A stretch of 64,000 nt of DNA from Mangrovicoccus sp049603835 (GTDB lineage Bacteria; Pseudomonadota; Alphaproteobacteria; Rhodobacterales; Rhodobacteraceae), in the NCBI GenBank assembly GCA_049603835.1, contig JBMYSZ010000004.1:124001-188000 (forward strand), read 5' to 3'. Under the pieces are notes generated by a model. That model had not been told where the DNA came from and made no database searches. It saw only the letters and a program-made list of their open reading frames with translations. Numbering within the stretch: position 1 is the first letter of the stretch; the number at the start of each line of letters is the position of its first letter. Position numbers and translations under genes: made by a program. This document shows, piece after piece, positions 32,858-41,729 of this stretch.

Positions 32858-33724
32858 TTGACCATATCTTTGACGCCAATTGGGCAATTTCAGCAAAAAA
32901 TGCGATTGTCTGACAGTTTAACAGAGTTTTTTAGGACCCCAGATTCCAATCTATTTCTAAACTATATTTTTAGAAAACTAGAGAATGTGAAAATCTTATC
33001 GCTAGATGTCTTTGATACGGTCCTGATGCGGGACGACAAATCAGAACTCGAACGATTTCGCTGCATTTCAGAGCATTTTTACAAAAACGCCCTAGCGCCT
33101 AAAAACACAAATCTTACAATCGACGACTGCCTGTTAGCTCGCGTCCATGCGGCGAAAGTTGCCTATTACTGCGGCAAAATGGTAGACGGCTGCATCGAAG
33201 GCCAATTATCTGAGATCGCAGAAATTACCCTCGATTATCTACGGTTACCACATGACCTAGCCCCTGATTGGGTCGCCTCGGAACTTTTCATCGAAAGCCA
33301 GCAACTTACCCCATCCCCATTCGTGCAAGCAATTATTGAAAAAGCTAAAGAAACTGGCAAACGGGTCATTTGCATTAGCGATATGTATCTCAATAAAAAT
33401 CAAATTTCACAACTTCTCAATCACAGCGGCGCAACTGATAAGATAGAAATAATTTTTTCCAGTGCCGATGTGATATTAAACAAAAGAAGTGGTCTAATTT
33501 TCAAACATGTAGAAAATAAACTGCGACATAATGGCTCTGACTTCCTACATATTGGCGACTCATTGAAGTCGGATTACACAATGGCAATGAAATCCGGGTG
33601 GAATGCAGTCCATCTGCCTATTCCGGAAAAGGCTTTGCAGCGCCGAAGGAAAAGCCATGATGAACTTGCTCAAGTTCTATCTTTGATTTCAAAGCGAAGC
33701 CTTCCAATTGCAGGTGGGTCATGA
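32858..33724 (+). CDS. HAD-superfamily hydrolase, low-GC accessory gene
   Basis: This is a protein of up to 288 residues. HAD motif I reads LSLDVFDTVLMRD, motif II is in ICISDMYLNKNQI and motif IV is HIGDSLKSDYTMA. Motif I has Asp-Val-Phe-Asp, which keeps both catalytic aspartates. The likely start is the TTG at 32858; the first ATG is at 32900. The gene is visibly richer in A and T than most of the window, and it overlaps the next gene by four bases (ATGA). In larger glycosyltransferases of the same kind the HAD part is fused to the next protein's N-terminal region, so these two may be a split version of one enzyme. Confidence 0.78.
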   Translation: MTISLTPIGQFQQKMRLSDSLTEFFRTPDSNLFLNYIFRKLENVKILSLDVFDTVLMRDDKSELERFRCISEHFYKNALAPKNTNLTIDDCLLARVHAAKVAYYCGKMVDGCIEGQLSEIAEITLDYLRLPHDLAPDWVASELFIESQQLTPSPFVQAIIEKAKETGKRVICISDMYLNKNQISQLLNHSGATDKIEIIFSSADVILNKRSGLIFKHVENKLRHNGSDFLHIGDSLKSDYTMAMKSGWNAVHLPIPEKALQRRRKSHDELAQVLSLISKRSLPIAGGS

Positions 33725-35943
33725 ACAACGAAACACCTTTCGAAAATGCCACCTCTGCTCTGGGGGCTTGCATCCATTATTGGAGTGTCCAGCTCGACAC
33801 TCATATCAAGTTCATACAGAAAACCCGTAATTTACGCCCGGTTTTTTGCACAAGAGCGGGCAAGAGAATTATTGACTTCCTTCGAATTATTTATGGGGAT
33901 CAAGCCGCATATTCCTATGATCTCTTCGGGATTTCACGGATAAGCGCTTGCAAAATCGCCTTAGGCGGCAACACCGCAATTAGTCCGGCGATAGATCTTT
34001 GCAATTCTATTTTAGGCCATAAAGGGCTGTCTGAAACTCTGCATGCCCTTCTAGTGCATAAATTAACGAACGACCCAGAGCTCATCGAATTTATCGATTC
34101 ACTTCATGGCGGTTTTACCGAGGAGAACTTTCTGTCGCTTAAAAATAGCAATAATGCTCAAGCGATCAAAATCACTCAATATCTGCAAAATTGCCATGAC
34201 ACCGCTTTAGACACTCTTCTTGAGAATGGCCCAAATGGAGCCTTACTCATCGACAGCGGATGGCGCGGCTCAATCATGGATCTTTTGCAACAAACATTTC
34301 CCAGCGTCGAAGTTGAGGGAATTTTGTTTGGCATAATGCAAGCACCGCCGCTGTCACGCAAACATAGCATTGTTTTCGACGCCGAATTTTATGATCCCGA
34401 TGCGCCGGAAACAAGTTTTGCAATACACAGGCATTTAATAGAAAGCCTTTTCGAGCCGAATGCGCCAACAGTTGAAGAACTGGAAAACGGCCCTCTACAT
34501 TCAATTGCGCAAGAGCAGCTGAATAAGATCAAAAATGAATCCCTTGGTGCTTCCGACAAACTCTATGTCGCGATTTGCGAGTATTTAGAGGACCATAAAA
34601 CAGATTCCTTTCGAATGGTCGTGGACGCTTTTGATGAGTCTCTCCCCAAAATAGCCAGTTGGCTATCGACCCCAACAAAAGAATTTGCAGAAATATTGTC
34701 CGGCCAACCAAGATCTATTGATTTTGGCCGAAAGGGTGAGGTTCCTGTTTTAAATTTCAACGAAGCAGGAAACGCACATGGGCGCAATGACCGCATTAAC
34801 GCTGCATTATGGCCGCAAGGGCAAATTGCTCTCGAAGAAAATAGCGAACAAACGCGTATCGCGTTACAAAAGCAGGTGACTAAAGTGACGGGCACGCAAG
34901 CATATTTTTCAAAGCAGCTAAAGTCAAAAACCGAAGACCGCAATAAAGCCGGATTGAAAAACTTCGAGCCCGGTTTCGTATCCGTGGTCACACGGACTAA
35001 AAACCGCCCTTTGCTTTTTGAGCGTGCCGCGCGCTCTGTCTGCAGTCAAGATTATGCAAAAATCAACTGGGTTATCGTGAATGATGGCGGCGACCCTGGC
35101 CCGGTTGAGCAGATCATTGATCGATCAGGCTTTGATTTGGCTCGTGTTTTTCTCATTTCCAACGCGGAAAGTGTGGGCATGGAGGCGGCGTCGAATCTGG
35201 GCGTTCGCGCGACCGGGTCTGAATTTGTAGTCATTCACGATGATGATGACTCCTGGGAGCCCAATTACCTAACCGCCGTCACGAGTTTTTTGAACGACGA
35301 CGAAAACGAACATTATTCCGGCGTAATAACTCGGACCAATTATGTGTCCGAAGAAATTCGCTATAATGACATCATTTTTCACGACAAGTTTTTATATCAC
35401 CCGTGGGTTTCAGATGTTCAATTCGCGCAAATGGCCATGGGGAATTTCTTCGCTCCCATTTGTTTCACCTTTAGGCGCGATGTCTTCGAGGAAATAGGCG
35501 GTTATAGAGAAGAACTGCCCGTTTTGGGGGATTGGCGCTTCAATTTGGATTTTCTTGCCAAAGCCAATATTGGCTTCATGGATCAAACGCTAGCCAATTA
35601 TCACCATCGCGATAAAGGAGACACCTCCAAAATGGGAGTATATGCCAATAGTGTTGTGGGCGCACGGAACTTGCATCACAAATATTTCTCGGTTGTGGTG
35701 AACGACTTCATCCGCGATTATGCCGAAAATCCGGGCATTGCGGCGATGATGGCACAAGCCCATTATGCACGAATTATGGAAATGCGTATGAATGGATCCG
35801 ATGATCTAATTCGCGGGGTTGGCCATAAGATTGACGAAATCAAAGGCAGCAACGCGCAAGATCGCATTCGGCAATTAGAGGAAGAAAACAACGCACTCAA
35901 AATGTCCCTGGCCGCCATGGCAAAGAACTTTCCTAGCGGGTAA
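33721..35943 (+). CDS. Large glycosyltransferase, GT2 domain with an unknown N-terminal domain
   Basis: This 740-residue protein has an N-terminal half (about 1-400) of unknown fold; its IDSGWRGSIMDLLQ segment resembles regions that follow HAD domains. A GT2 domain follows (about 416-640) with SVVTRTKNRPLLFERA, VIHDDDDSWEPNYL as the metal-binding acidic run, and LPVLGDWRFNLDFLAKA. A coiled coil (713-735) lies near the C-terminus. It is translationally coupled to the HAD gene and shares its AT-rich composition, which suggests that the pair was acquired together. The substrate is probably a surface glycan. Confidence 0.8.
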   Translation: MNNETPFENATSALGACIHYWSVQLDTHIKFIQKTRNLRPVFCTRAGKRIIDFLRIIYGDQAAYSYDLFGISRISACKIALGGNTAISPAIDLCNSILGHKGLSETLHALLVHKLTNDPELIEFIDSLHGGFTEENFLSLKNSNNAQAIKITQYLQNCHDTALDTLLENGPNGALLIDSGWRGSIMDLLQQTFPSVEVEGILFGIMQAPPLSRKHSIVFDAEFYDPDAPETSFAIHRHLIESLFEPNAPTVEELENGPLHSIAQEQLNKIKNESLGASDKLYVAICEYLEDHKTDSFRMVVDAFDESLPKIASWLSTPTKEFAEILSGQPRSIDFGRKGEVPVLNFNEAGNAHGRNDRINAALWPQGQIALEENSEQTRIALQKQVTKVTGTQAYFSKQLKSKTEDRNKAGLKNFEPGFVSVVTRTKNRPLLFERAARSVCSQDYAKINWVIVNDGGDPGPVEQIIDRSGFDLARVFLISNAESVGMEAASNLGVRATGSEFVVIHDDDDSWEPNYLTAVTSFLNDDENEHYSGVITRTNYVSEEIRYNDIIFHDKFLYHPWVSDVQFAQMAMGNFFAPICFTFRRDVFEEIGGYREELPVLGDWRFNLDFLAKANIGFMDQTLANYHHRDKGDTSKMGVYANSVVGARNLHHKYFSVVVNDFIRDYAENPGIAAMMAQAHYARIMEMRMNGSDDLIRGVGHKIDEIKGSNAQDRIRQLEEENNALKMSLAAMAKNFPSG

Positions 35944-35950
35944 TTCGCCG

Positions 35951-36706
35951 TTACTTCAAGACGGTCAAGGCGTCTATTTCCCTCAAAACCAGCTGCAAAC
36001 ATTCTGGGGTCGAAAAACTATGATCGGCCCTTTTAACCGTCGTCAGATGAATATCAGCACCGCTGGCATGACTCAAAATCCGGTTTGCAGTTTCGACAGA
36101 AACCTCAGCATCCTGTGTGCCTTGCAACATCCGAACCGGTTTTTCCAATGCCAAGGGATCTCGCAATAATAGATGTGATCGGCCATCCTCGATAAGTTTT
36201 TGGGTAATTACATAAGGCTGTCCATAATCAGATGGCAGTTCAATTTTCCCATCACTCAGAATTTTTGAGCGTTGTTCATCGGAAAAACTGGCCCAAAAAC
36301 CGTCCTCGGTAAAATCAGGCGCAGCTGCAATCGTCACAAGCCCGGCAATATCCACCGATGCATCCCGCAGCAATTTCAACCCAATCCAGCCGCCCATGGA
36401 GGATCCGACCAAAATTTGCGGCCCGCTCGTCACCGCATTTATCACCGCAATTGCGTCTTCGATCCATTCGCCTAAGCAGCCTTCGGCGAAAACGCCCGCG
36501 GAGCTGCCATGTCCAGAATAGTCGAAACGCAAAAACGCCCGGCCATTTTCTATCGCCCAATCGCGCAGAAAACTGGCTTTGGTGCCGGTCATATCCGACA
36601 CAAAACCGCCCAGAAATACCACACCAGGTTTTTCGCCTTCGATATAGTCATAGGCCAATTTGCGCCCTTGGGCGGAGGTCAAATATTTTGGGGTCATCTC
36701 TGTCAT
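35951..36706 (-). CDS. Alpha/beta hydrolase (ABHD10-like serine hydrolase)
   Basis: This is a 251-residue alpha/beta hydrolase. The nucleophile elbow is GSSMGGW, the candidate acidic residue is in GTQDAEV and the histidine is in RADHSF. The N-terminal YDYIEGEKPGVVFLGGF holds the oxyanion region. The sequence resembles the thioesterase/ABHD10 group (mitochondrial depalmitoylases in eukaryotes and their alphaproteobacterial relatives). The function here is unproven. It converges with the GT2 gene, with seven bases between stop codons. Confidence 0.82.
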   Translation of the reverse strand: MTEMTPKYLTSAQGRKLAYDYIEGEKPGVVFLGGFVSDMTGTKASFLRDWAIENGRAFLRFDYSGHGSSAGVFAEGCLGEWIEDAIAVINAVTSGPQILVGSSMGGWIGLKLLRDASVDIAGLVTIAAAPDFTEDGFWASFSDEQRSKILSDGKIELPSDYGQPYVITQKLIEDGRSHLLLRDPLALEKPVRMLQGTQDAEVSVETANRILSHASGADIHLTTVKRADHSFSTPECLQLVLREIDALTVLK

Positions 36707-36904
36707 TCCCTATCGCTGCCATAGCGCGGCGACGCAAACAAGAGCTCCCCGACCAGTAAAATTGAAAGAATTTGGCCTTAGGCCGCAGTTTCAGGGATGG
36801 CAAAGCCGGTGCTTGACCTATCCCGCTGTCTGGGGCAATCCCGCCCAATAATTAACCCGCAACCGGGCGTTCCGTGGGCGCCAAACCGACGAGGAGGCAT
36901 GCAT

Positions 36905-38860
36905 ATGTCCCAAATCACTCTGACCTTTCCCGATGGGGCAACGCGCGACTATGAGGCTGGCATCACGGCTGGCGAAGTCGCGGCAGACATCTCTAAATCC
37001 TTGGCGAAAAAGGCGATTTCAGCGCTTGTCAATGATCAGCACTGGGATCTGGCCTGGCCAATTGATGCCGATAGCAATATCGCCATTCACACCATGAAGG
37101 ATCCCGAGGCCGCGCTTGAACTGATCCGCCATGACCTGGCGCATATCATGGCCCGCGCGGTTCAGGCGCTTTGGCCGGATGTGAAGGTCACAATTGGGCC
37201 GGTGATCGATAATGGGTGGTATTACGATTTCGACCGGAAAGAGCCGTTCACCCCCGATGATCTTGGCGCCATTGAGGCGAAGATGAAAGAGATCATCAAT
37301 CTGCGCGATCCGGTCCGCACCGAAGTTTGGCCCCGCGACAAAGCTGTGGCCCATTACGAGGCCCAGGGCGAGCCCTATAAAGTTGAGCTGATCGACGCGA
37401 TTCCCGGCAATGAGCCTCTGCGCATGTATTGGCATGGCGAATGGCAGGATCTTTGCCGCGGTCCGCATTTGCAGCATACGGGCCAGGTGCCCGCCGATGC
37501 GTTCAAATTGATGAAAGTAGCCGGGGCTTATTGGCGAGGCGACAGCAATCGTGAACAGCTGCAACGGATCTATGGGGTTGCCTTCCAAAACCGTGACGAA
37601 CTGAAGAAATACCTCACCTTCTTGGAAGAAGCCGAAAAGCGCGATCACCGCCGCCTAGGCCGCGAGATGGAGCTTTTCCATTTCCAAGAAGAAGCTCCCG
37701 GCATGGTGTTTTGGCATCCCAATGGCTGGACCATCTATCGCGAGATGGAAGACTATATGCGCCGCAAGCTCGACAAGGCGGGCTATCGCGAAATCAAAAC
37801 CCCGCAAGTGGTGGACCGCAAGCTTTGGGAAAAATCCGGCCACTGGGATAAATACCGCGAAAATATGTTCATCACCGAGATCGATGAAGAACATGCCAAT
37901 GAAAAGCGGGTGAATGCGCTAAAGCCGATGAATTGCCCCTGCCATGTGCAGGTCTTTAATCAGGGGCTGAAATCCTATCGCGATCTTCCATTGCGGCTGG
38001 CGGAGTTCGGCTCGTGTCACCGTTATGAGGCCCATGGCGCTTTGCATGGTCTGATGCGGGTGCGCGGCTTTACTCAGGATGATGCGCATATTTTCTGCAC
38101 TGAGGATCAGATCGAGCAGGAATGCGCCAAGTTCATTGAGCTCTTGTCGGATGTTTACCGTGATACCGGTTTTGAGAGCTTTGATATCAAACTCTCGACC
38201 CGCCCCGAAACGCGTGTGGGCAGTGATGAGATCTGGGATAAGGCCGAGGCCGCGCTTGAAAAAGCGATCCTGTCGGTGCGCGACGATTATGAAATCGATC
38301 CAGGCGAAGGCGCGTTTTATGGGCCAAAGCTTGATTTCAAACTGACTGATGCGATTGGCCGGGAATGGCAATGCGGCACCTTCCAGGCGGATTTCAACCT
38401 GCCCGAGCGGCTCGACGCCACCTATATCGGCGCCGATGGGGAAAAACACCGTCCCGTCATGTTGCACCGCGCGGTTCTGGGGTCCTTCGAGCGCTTTATC
38501 GGCATCATGATCGAAAACTATTCCGGCAAACTGCCCTTCTGGCTTGCGCCGCGTCAGGTTGTGGTGGCCTCAATCGTTTCGGATGCGGATCCCTTCGTGC
38601 ATGAAGTCGTGGCCGCGCTGAATGCCCAAGGCGTGCGGGCCGAGGCGGATATCCGCAATGAAAAGATCAACTATAAAGTCCGCGAACATTCCGTGGGCAA
38701 GGTGCCAGTGATCTTGGCCGTTGGCATGAAAGAGGTGGAAACCCGCTCTGTCACGGTGCGGCGGCTGGGACAAAAGCAAACTTCGGTCATGTCCCTGGAC
38801 GAGATCGTCACAGAATTGACCCAAGCGGCGCTGCCCCCGGACCTGGCCAACCAGGGATAA
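36905..38860 (+). CDS. thrS: Threonyl-tRNA synthetase
   Basis: This is a 651-residue enzyme of normal length. It has an N-terminal TGS domain (ITLTFPDGATRDYEAG), a cis-editing domain with HDLAHIMA, and a class II catalytic core. The zinc-binding MNCPCH is followed by motif 2 in FGSCHRYEAHGAL and motif 3 in LHRAVLGSFERFIG. A C-terminal anticodon-binding domain ends the protein. GAGGAGG lies 7 bases before the ATG at 36905; the ATG at 36899 is too close to the ribosome site, so 36905 is preferred. Confidence 0.96.
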   Translation: MSQITLTFPDGATRDYEAGITAGEVAADISKSLAKKAISALVNDQHWDLAWPIDADSNIAIHTMKDPEAALELIRHDLAHIMARAVQALWPDVKVTIGPVIDNGWYYDFDRKEPFTPDDLGAIEAKMKEIINLRDPVRTEVWPRDKAVAHYEAQGEPYKVELIDAIPGNEPLRMYWHGEWQDLCRGPHLQHTGQVPADAFKLMKVAGAYWRGDSNREQLQRIYGVAFQNRDELKKYLTFLEEAEKRDHRRLGREMELFHFQEEAPGMVFWHPNGWTIYREMEDYMRRKLDKAGYREIKTPQVVDRKLWEKSGHWDKYRENMFITEIDEEHANEKRVNALKPMNCPCHVQVFNQGLKSYRDLPLRLAEFGSCHRYEAHGALHGLMRVRGFTQDDAHIFCTEDQIEQECAKFIELLSDVYRDTGFESFDIKLSTRPETRVGSDEIWDKAEAALEKAILSVRDDYEIDPGEGAFYGPKLDFKLTDAIGREWQCGTFQADFNLPERLDATYIGADGEKHRPVMLHRAVLGSFERFIGIMIENYSGKLPFWLAPRQVVVASIVSDADPFVHEVVAALNAQGVRAEADIRNEKINYKVREHSVGKVPVILAVGMKEVETRSVTVRRLGQKQTSVMSLDEIVTELTQAALPPDLANQG

Positions 38861-38863
38861 ACT

Positions 38864-38932
38864 GTAACATTTCGTGAGCGGTGGGATTTTCCGCCGCCCG
38901 CATGTTACGAAAAAACGTGATCTTTGTAACAT
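38864..38932. repeat. Three copies of GTAACAT between thrS and bufA
   Basis: GTAACAT occurs at 38864-38870 and 38926-38932 in the plus orientation, both within TGTAACATTT, and inverted (ATGTTAC) at 38902-38908. The TGTAAC core resembles the -35 element of ECF sigma-factor promoters such as Caulobacter SigF, which controls bufferin operons. It is 226-294 bases upstream of bufA, farther than a promoter would usually be. Confidence 0.35.
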
Positions 38933-38934
38933 TT

Positions 38935-38964
38935 GCGCCGCGCCTGACATAAAGGGCGCGGCGC
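38935..38964 (+). terminator. GC-rich hairpin downstream of thrS
   Basis: GCGCCGCGCC (38935-38944) pairs perfectly with GGCGCGGCGC (38955-38964). The following atttcagttt is a weak T run. It probably ends thrS transcription. The rest of the 297-base gap (38861-39157) holds GTAACAT repeats and the bufA leader, with no further gene. Confidence 0.6.
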
Positions 38965-39157
38965 ATTTCAGTTTAAACCTTTGGAAATATGCCTATTTCC
39001 TGAGATACTTCACGCTTTCTCAAGCTTTCTTTCAGCCAATCCTGACACGGGCGTGATTGACGTCGCTGTGAGTGGCACAACCCTGGTGCCAATGCCTAAA
39101 TTGAGGGCGTCACAGAGGATGACACCCCGGATTTAGACCCTGAGAGAGGAAATTCAC

Positions 39158-39466
39158 ATGTCCAACGCCACCAAAACCGCCGCTGTTCTGGGCGCTGTTG
39201 CTGCCGCTGTTGCCGCCACCGCCGTGACCAACCCCGCTGCCGCTGCCGGCAATGAAAAATGCTACGGCGTCTCGCTAGCAGGCGAAAATGACTGCGCGGC
39301 AGGCCCAGGCACAACTTGCGCCGGCACCTCCACAGTCGATTACCAAGGCAATGCTTGGACCCTGGTTCCCGCGGGAACTTGCGGCGATATCGATCTGCCC
39401 GCCATGGCTGACGGCACCCCGCGCGCAGGCTCGCTCGAAGCGCTAAGCCGCGACCTGCCTGCATAA
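39158..39466 (+). CDS. bufA1: Bufferin precursor (DUF2282 family), copper-handling RiPP
   Basis: This is a 102-residue exported precursor. The N-terminus is a signal peptide (AAAVAATAVTNPAAAA) and the mature part carries four cysteines at 35, 46, 54 and 75, in the family contexts EKCYGV, ENDCAAGPGTTCAGTS and GTCGD. Bufferins are ribosomal peptides whose cysteines are converted by an MNIO enzyme into copper-binding heterocycles. They buffer copper in the periplasm. The next gene encodes the MNIO enzyme, which confirms the assignment. GAGAGGAAA precedes the ATG. Confidence 0.93.
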   Translation: MSNATKTAAVLGAVAAAVAATAVTNPAAAAGNEKCYGVSLAGENDCAAGPGTTCAGTSTVDYQGNAWTLVPAGTCGDIDLPAMADGTPRAGSLEALSRDLPA

Positions 39467-39542
39467 GCCGCGTTAATTCCAGGGTCGCTTGTGCCCCGCT
39501 CCAGAAAGCGACCCTGGGATATTTTTCAAAAGGACCTCCATA

Positions 39543-40403
39543 ATGCCCGATTTTGCTTCTTTGAATTCCCTGCCTGCCGCTGCGGGCGTCGGCTATAAAC
39601 CGCAGCATTTCGATCAGATTATGGAAAATCCCGGACCCGTGGCTTGGCTGGAAATCCATGCGGAAAATTACATGGGCCAAGGCGGTCGTCCCCTAGCGCA
39701 GCTGCGCGCTCTGGCCGAGCGTTTCGCCATTTCCGTGCATGGGGTTGGCTTGTCGATTGGCGGTGAGGCACCTTTGGACGCGGATCATTTGGCGCGGCTG
39801 AAGCATCTCATCACCTGGCTCAACCCCGCCAGCTTTTCCGAGCATCTCGCTTGGTCCAGCCATGGCACCAATTTTATCAATGACTTACTACCCCTGCCCT
39901 ATACGACGGCCACGCTAAACCGCGTTTGTGATCACATCGATCAGGTCCAGACCCTGCTTGGCCGCCCAATGCTCTTGGAAAATCCCTCCACCTATCTCGC
40001 CTTTGCGGAAAGTAAGATCTCCGAAGTTGATTTCTTGCGTGAAGTCAGCCGTCGCACCGGATGCGGCCTGCTCTTGGACGTCAATAATGTCTTTGTCTCG
40101 GCCACCAATCAGCAACTTGACCCAGTTGCCTATATCAATGCGTTTCCGATGGATCGCGTGGGCGAAATCCATTTAGGCGGCCATGATGAGGATCGCGACG
40201 AGCATGGCGCAGCGCTGCTCATTGATAGCCATGGGCGCCAAACTGCTGATCCTGTTTGGAAACTTTATGGGCAAGCGCTGCATCGCGCCGGGCCCCGCCC
40301 AACCCTGATAGAATGGGATACAGATGTGCCGGATTGGCCGACCCTGCGCGCCGAAGCCAGCAGGGCCGCTGATCTGCTCACTCCGGTGGAGGCCGTGGCA
40401 TGA
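39543..40403 (+). CDS. bufB: MNIO-family modification enzyme of the bufferin operon (DUF692)
   Basis: This is a 286-residue TIM-barrel protein of the multinuclear non-haem iron oxidase family. Metal-binding histidines and acids can be seen in WLEIHAENYM, ISVHGVGLSIGG, FSEHLAWS, LLLDVNNVFV and EIHLGGHDEDRD. The enzyme modifies cysteines of the bufferin precursor encoded 76 bases upstream. The ATG at 39543 is preferred over one at 39489. The gene overlaps bufC by four bases. Confidence 0.93.
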   Translation: MPDFASLNSLPAAAGVGYKPQHFDQIMENPGPVAWLEIHAENYMGQGGRPLAQLRALAERFAISVHGVGLSIGGEAPLDADHLARLKHLITWLNPASFSEHLAWSSHGTNFINDLLPLPYTTATLNRVCDHIDQVQTLLGRPMLLENPSTYLAFAESKISEVDFLREVSRRTGCGLLLDVNNVFVSATNQQLDPVAYINAFPMDRVGEIHLGGHDEDRDEHGAALLIDSHGRQTADPVWKLYGQALHRAGPRPTLIEWDTDVPDWPTLRAEASRAADLLTPVEAVA

Positions 40404-41149
40404 GCGTGACCCAATCGCAATTCACCGAAGCCCTGCTGAGCTCTGCGCGCCCCGCCCCCGAAGGCTTACAAGACCCCGCCGGCCGCCCCGCGAAAAAGCG
40501 CTTTGACGTCTATCGCAACAATGTGGCGGTCAGCCTAACCGAGGCCTTGCGCAGCGGCTTTCCGATCATTCGAAAATTGGTGGGAGACGAGTTTTTCGAC
40601 GCGATGGCAGGGGTTTACCTCCGCAACCACCCGCCAAAATCGCCACTGATGATGTTTTACGGCGAAGAAATGCCCGGCTTTCTGCGCAGTTTCCCCCCCG
40701 CTAAGAACCTACCCTATCTGCCGGATATGGCGCGGCTAGAATTCGCCATGCGCCAAGCCTATCACGCAAGTGACGCGCCTATTTTTGACCCCCGCCAGCT
40801 CAACGCCTTAGGCGGCGCGGCGATGATGTCGGCCCGTTTTACTTTTGCCCCAGCGACGCAATTGCTGCGCTCAGCCTATCCGATCCACGCTATTTGGCGT
40901 CGAAATACCGTGCCGGATACCCCAAAACCCGAAATGCGGCCGGAAAACATCCTGATAACGCGCCCCGGATTTGACCCGCTTCTGACCCCGCTTGACGCGC
41001 CCGCCGCAGTGTTCACCAAAGCCCTGATCGAAGGCAGCAGCCTATCCCAAGCAGCGCTGCGGGCAGAGGCCGTCCAAGGTGATTTTGACCTAACCCAGTC
41101 ACTTGGCCAGCTTTTCGCCGCCCAAGCCCTGTCCTCCCTTGCCAATTGA
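40400..41149 (+). CDS. bufC: Bufferin operon partner protein (DUF2063)
   Basis: This is a 249-residue cytoplasmic protein of the DUF2063 family. It begins with FTEALLSSARPAPEGL and a YRNNVAVSLTEALRSGFPIIRKLVG segment typical of the family. It is the usual partner of DUF692 enzymes and is thought to recruit or present the precursor peptide, although a DNA-binding domain has been proposed by name. It overlaps bufB by an ATGA and is followed by a DoxX gene. Confidence 0.9.
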   Translation: MSVTQSQFTEALLSSARPAPEGLQDPAGRPAKKRFDVYRNNVAVSLTEALRSGFPIIRKLVGDEFFDAMAGVYLRNHPPKSPLMMFYGEEMPGFLRSFPPAKNLPYLPDMARLEFAMRQAYHASDAPIFDPRQLNALGGAAMMSARFTFAPATQLLRSAYPIHAIWRRNTVPDTPKPEMRPENILITRPGFDPLLTPLDAPAAVFTKALIEGSSLSQAALRAEAVQGDFDLTQSLGQLFAAQALSSLAN

Positions 41150-41159
41150 AAGACCGCTC

Positions 41160-41729
41160 ATGGCCGTGCTCACCACCGCTCTCAGCCTCCATAACACCCT
41201 CTTTGCCCAGCTCGAAAAGCTCACCGCCACTTGGCTGATGCCTAGCCTCGCTCGTCTTACCTTTGCAGGTGTGCTGCTTTTCTATTTCTGGGGATCGGCA
41301 AAAACCAAACTTGGCGACGGGATTTTCGGTATCTTCGCGCCGTCAACCGGGGCCTATGCCCAGATCTTCCCCCAAAAAGCCGAGGCCGTGCTCTATGACC
41401 CCAGCCAATTCTCGGTCCTGGAAAAATTGCTGATCCTGGCCGGGACCTGGGCGGAGTTCATCCTACCGCTGCTGATCCTTATCGGGCTGTTCACCCGTTT
41501 GGCCGCGCTCGGCATGATCGGCTTTGTCGTCGTTCAAAGCCTGACCGATATTCACGGCCACCATGCGGATGCCGCCACGATTGGCAGCTGGTTTGATCGC
41601 GCCTCTGATTCGCTGATCATGGATCAACGGGCCTTCTGGGTGTTCTTGTTGATCCTTCTGGTGGTCAAAGGCGCGGGCCCTCTATCCGTCGACCGGGTTC
41701 TGCTGCACCGCACCCCTGACGAGGCCTAA
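41160..41729 (+). CDS. DoxX-family membrane protein
   Basis: This is a 189-residue membrane protein with about four hydrophobic helices and the family segment LARLTFAGVLLFYFWGSAKTKL. DoxX proteins often end bufferin operons and may link the system to respiratory or redox chemistry. It starts ten bases after the bufC stop. It overlaps the stop of the converging ArsC-like gene by four bases. Function is inferred from context. Confidence 0.85.
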   Translation: MAVLTTALSLHNTLFAQLEKLTATWLMPSLARLTFAGVLLFYFWGSAKTKLGDGIFGIFAPSTGAYAQIFPQKAEAVLYDPSQFSVLEKLLILAGTWAEFILPLLILIGLFTRLAALGMIGFVVVQSLTDIHGHHADAATIGSWFDRASDSLIMDQRAFWVFLLILLVVKGAGPLSVDRVLLHRTPDEA

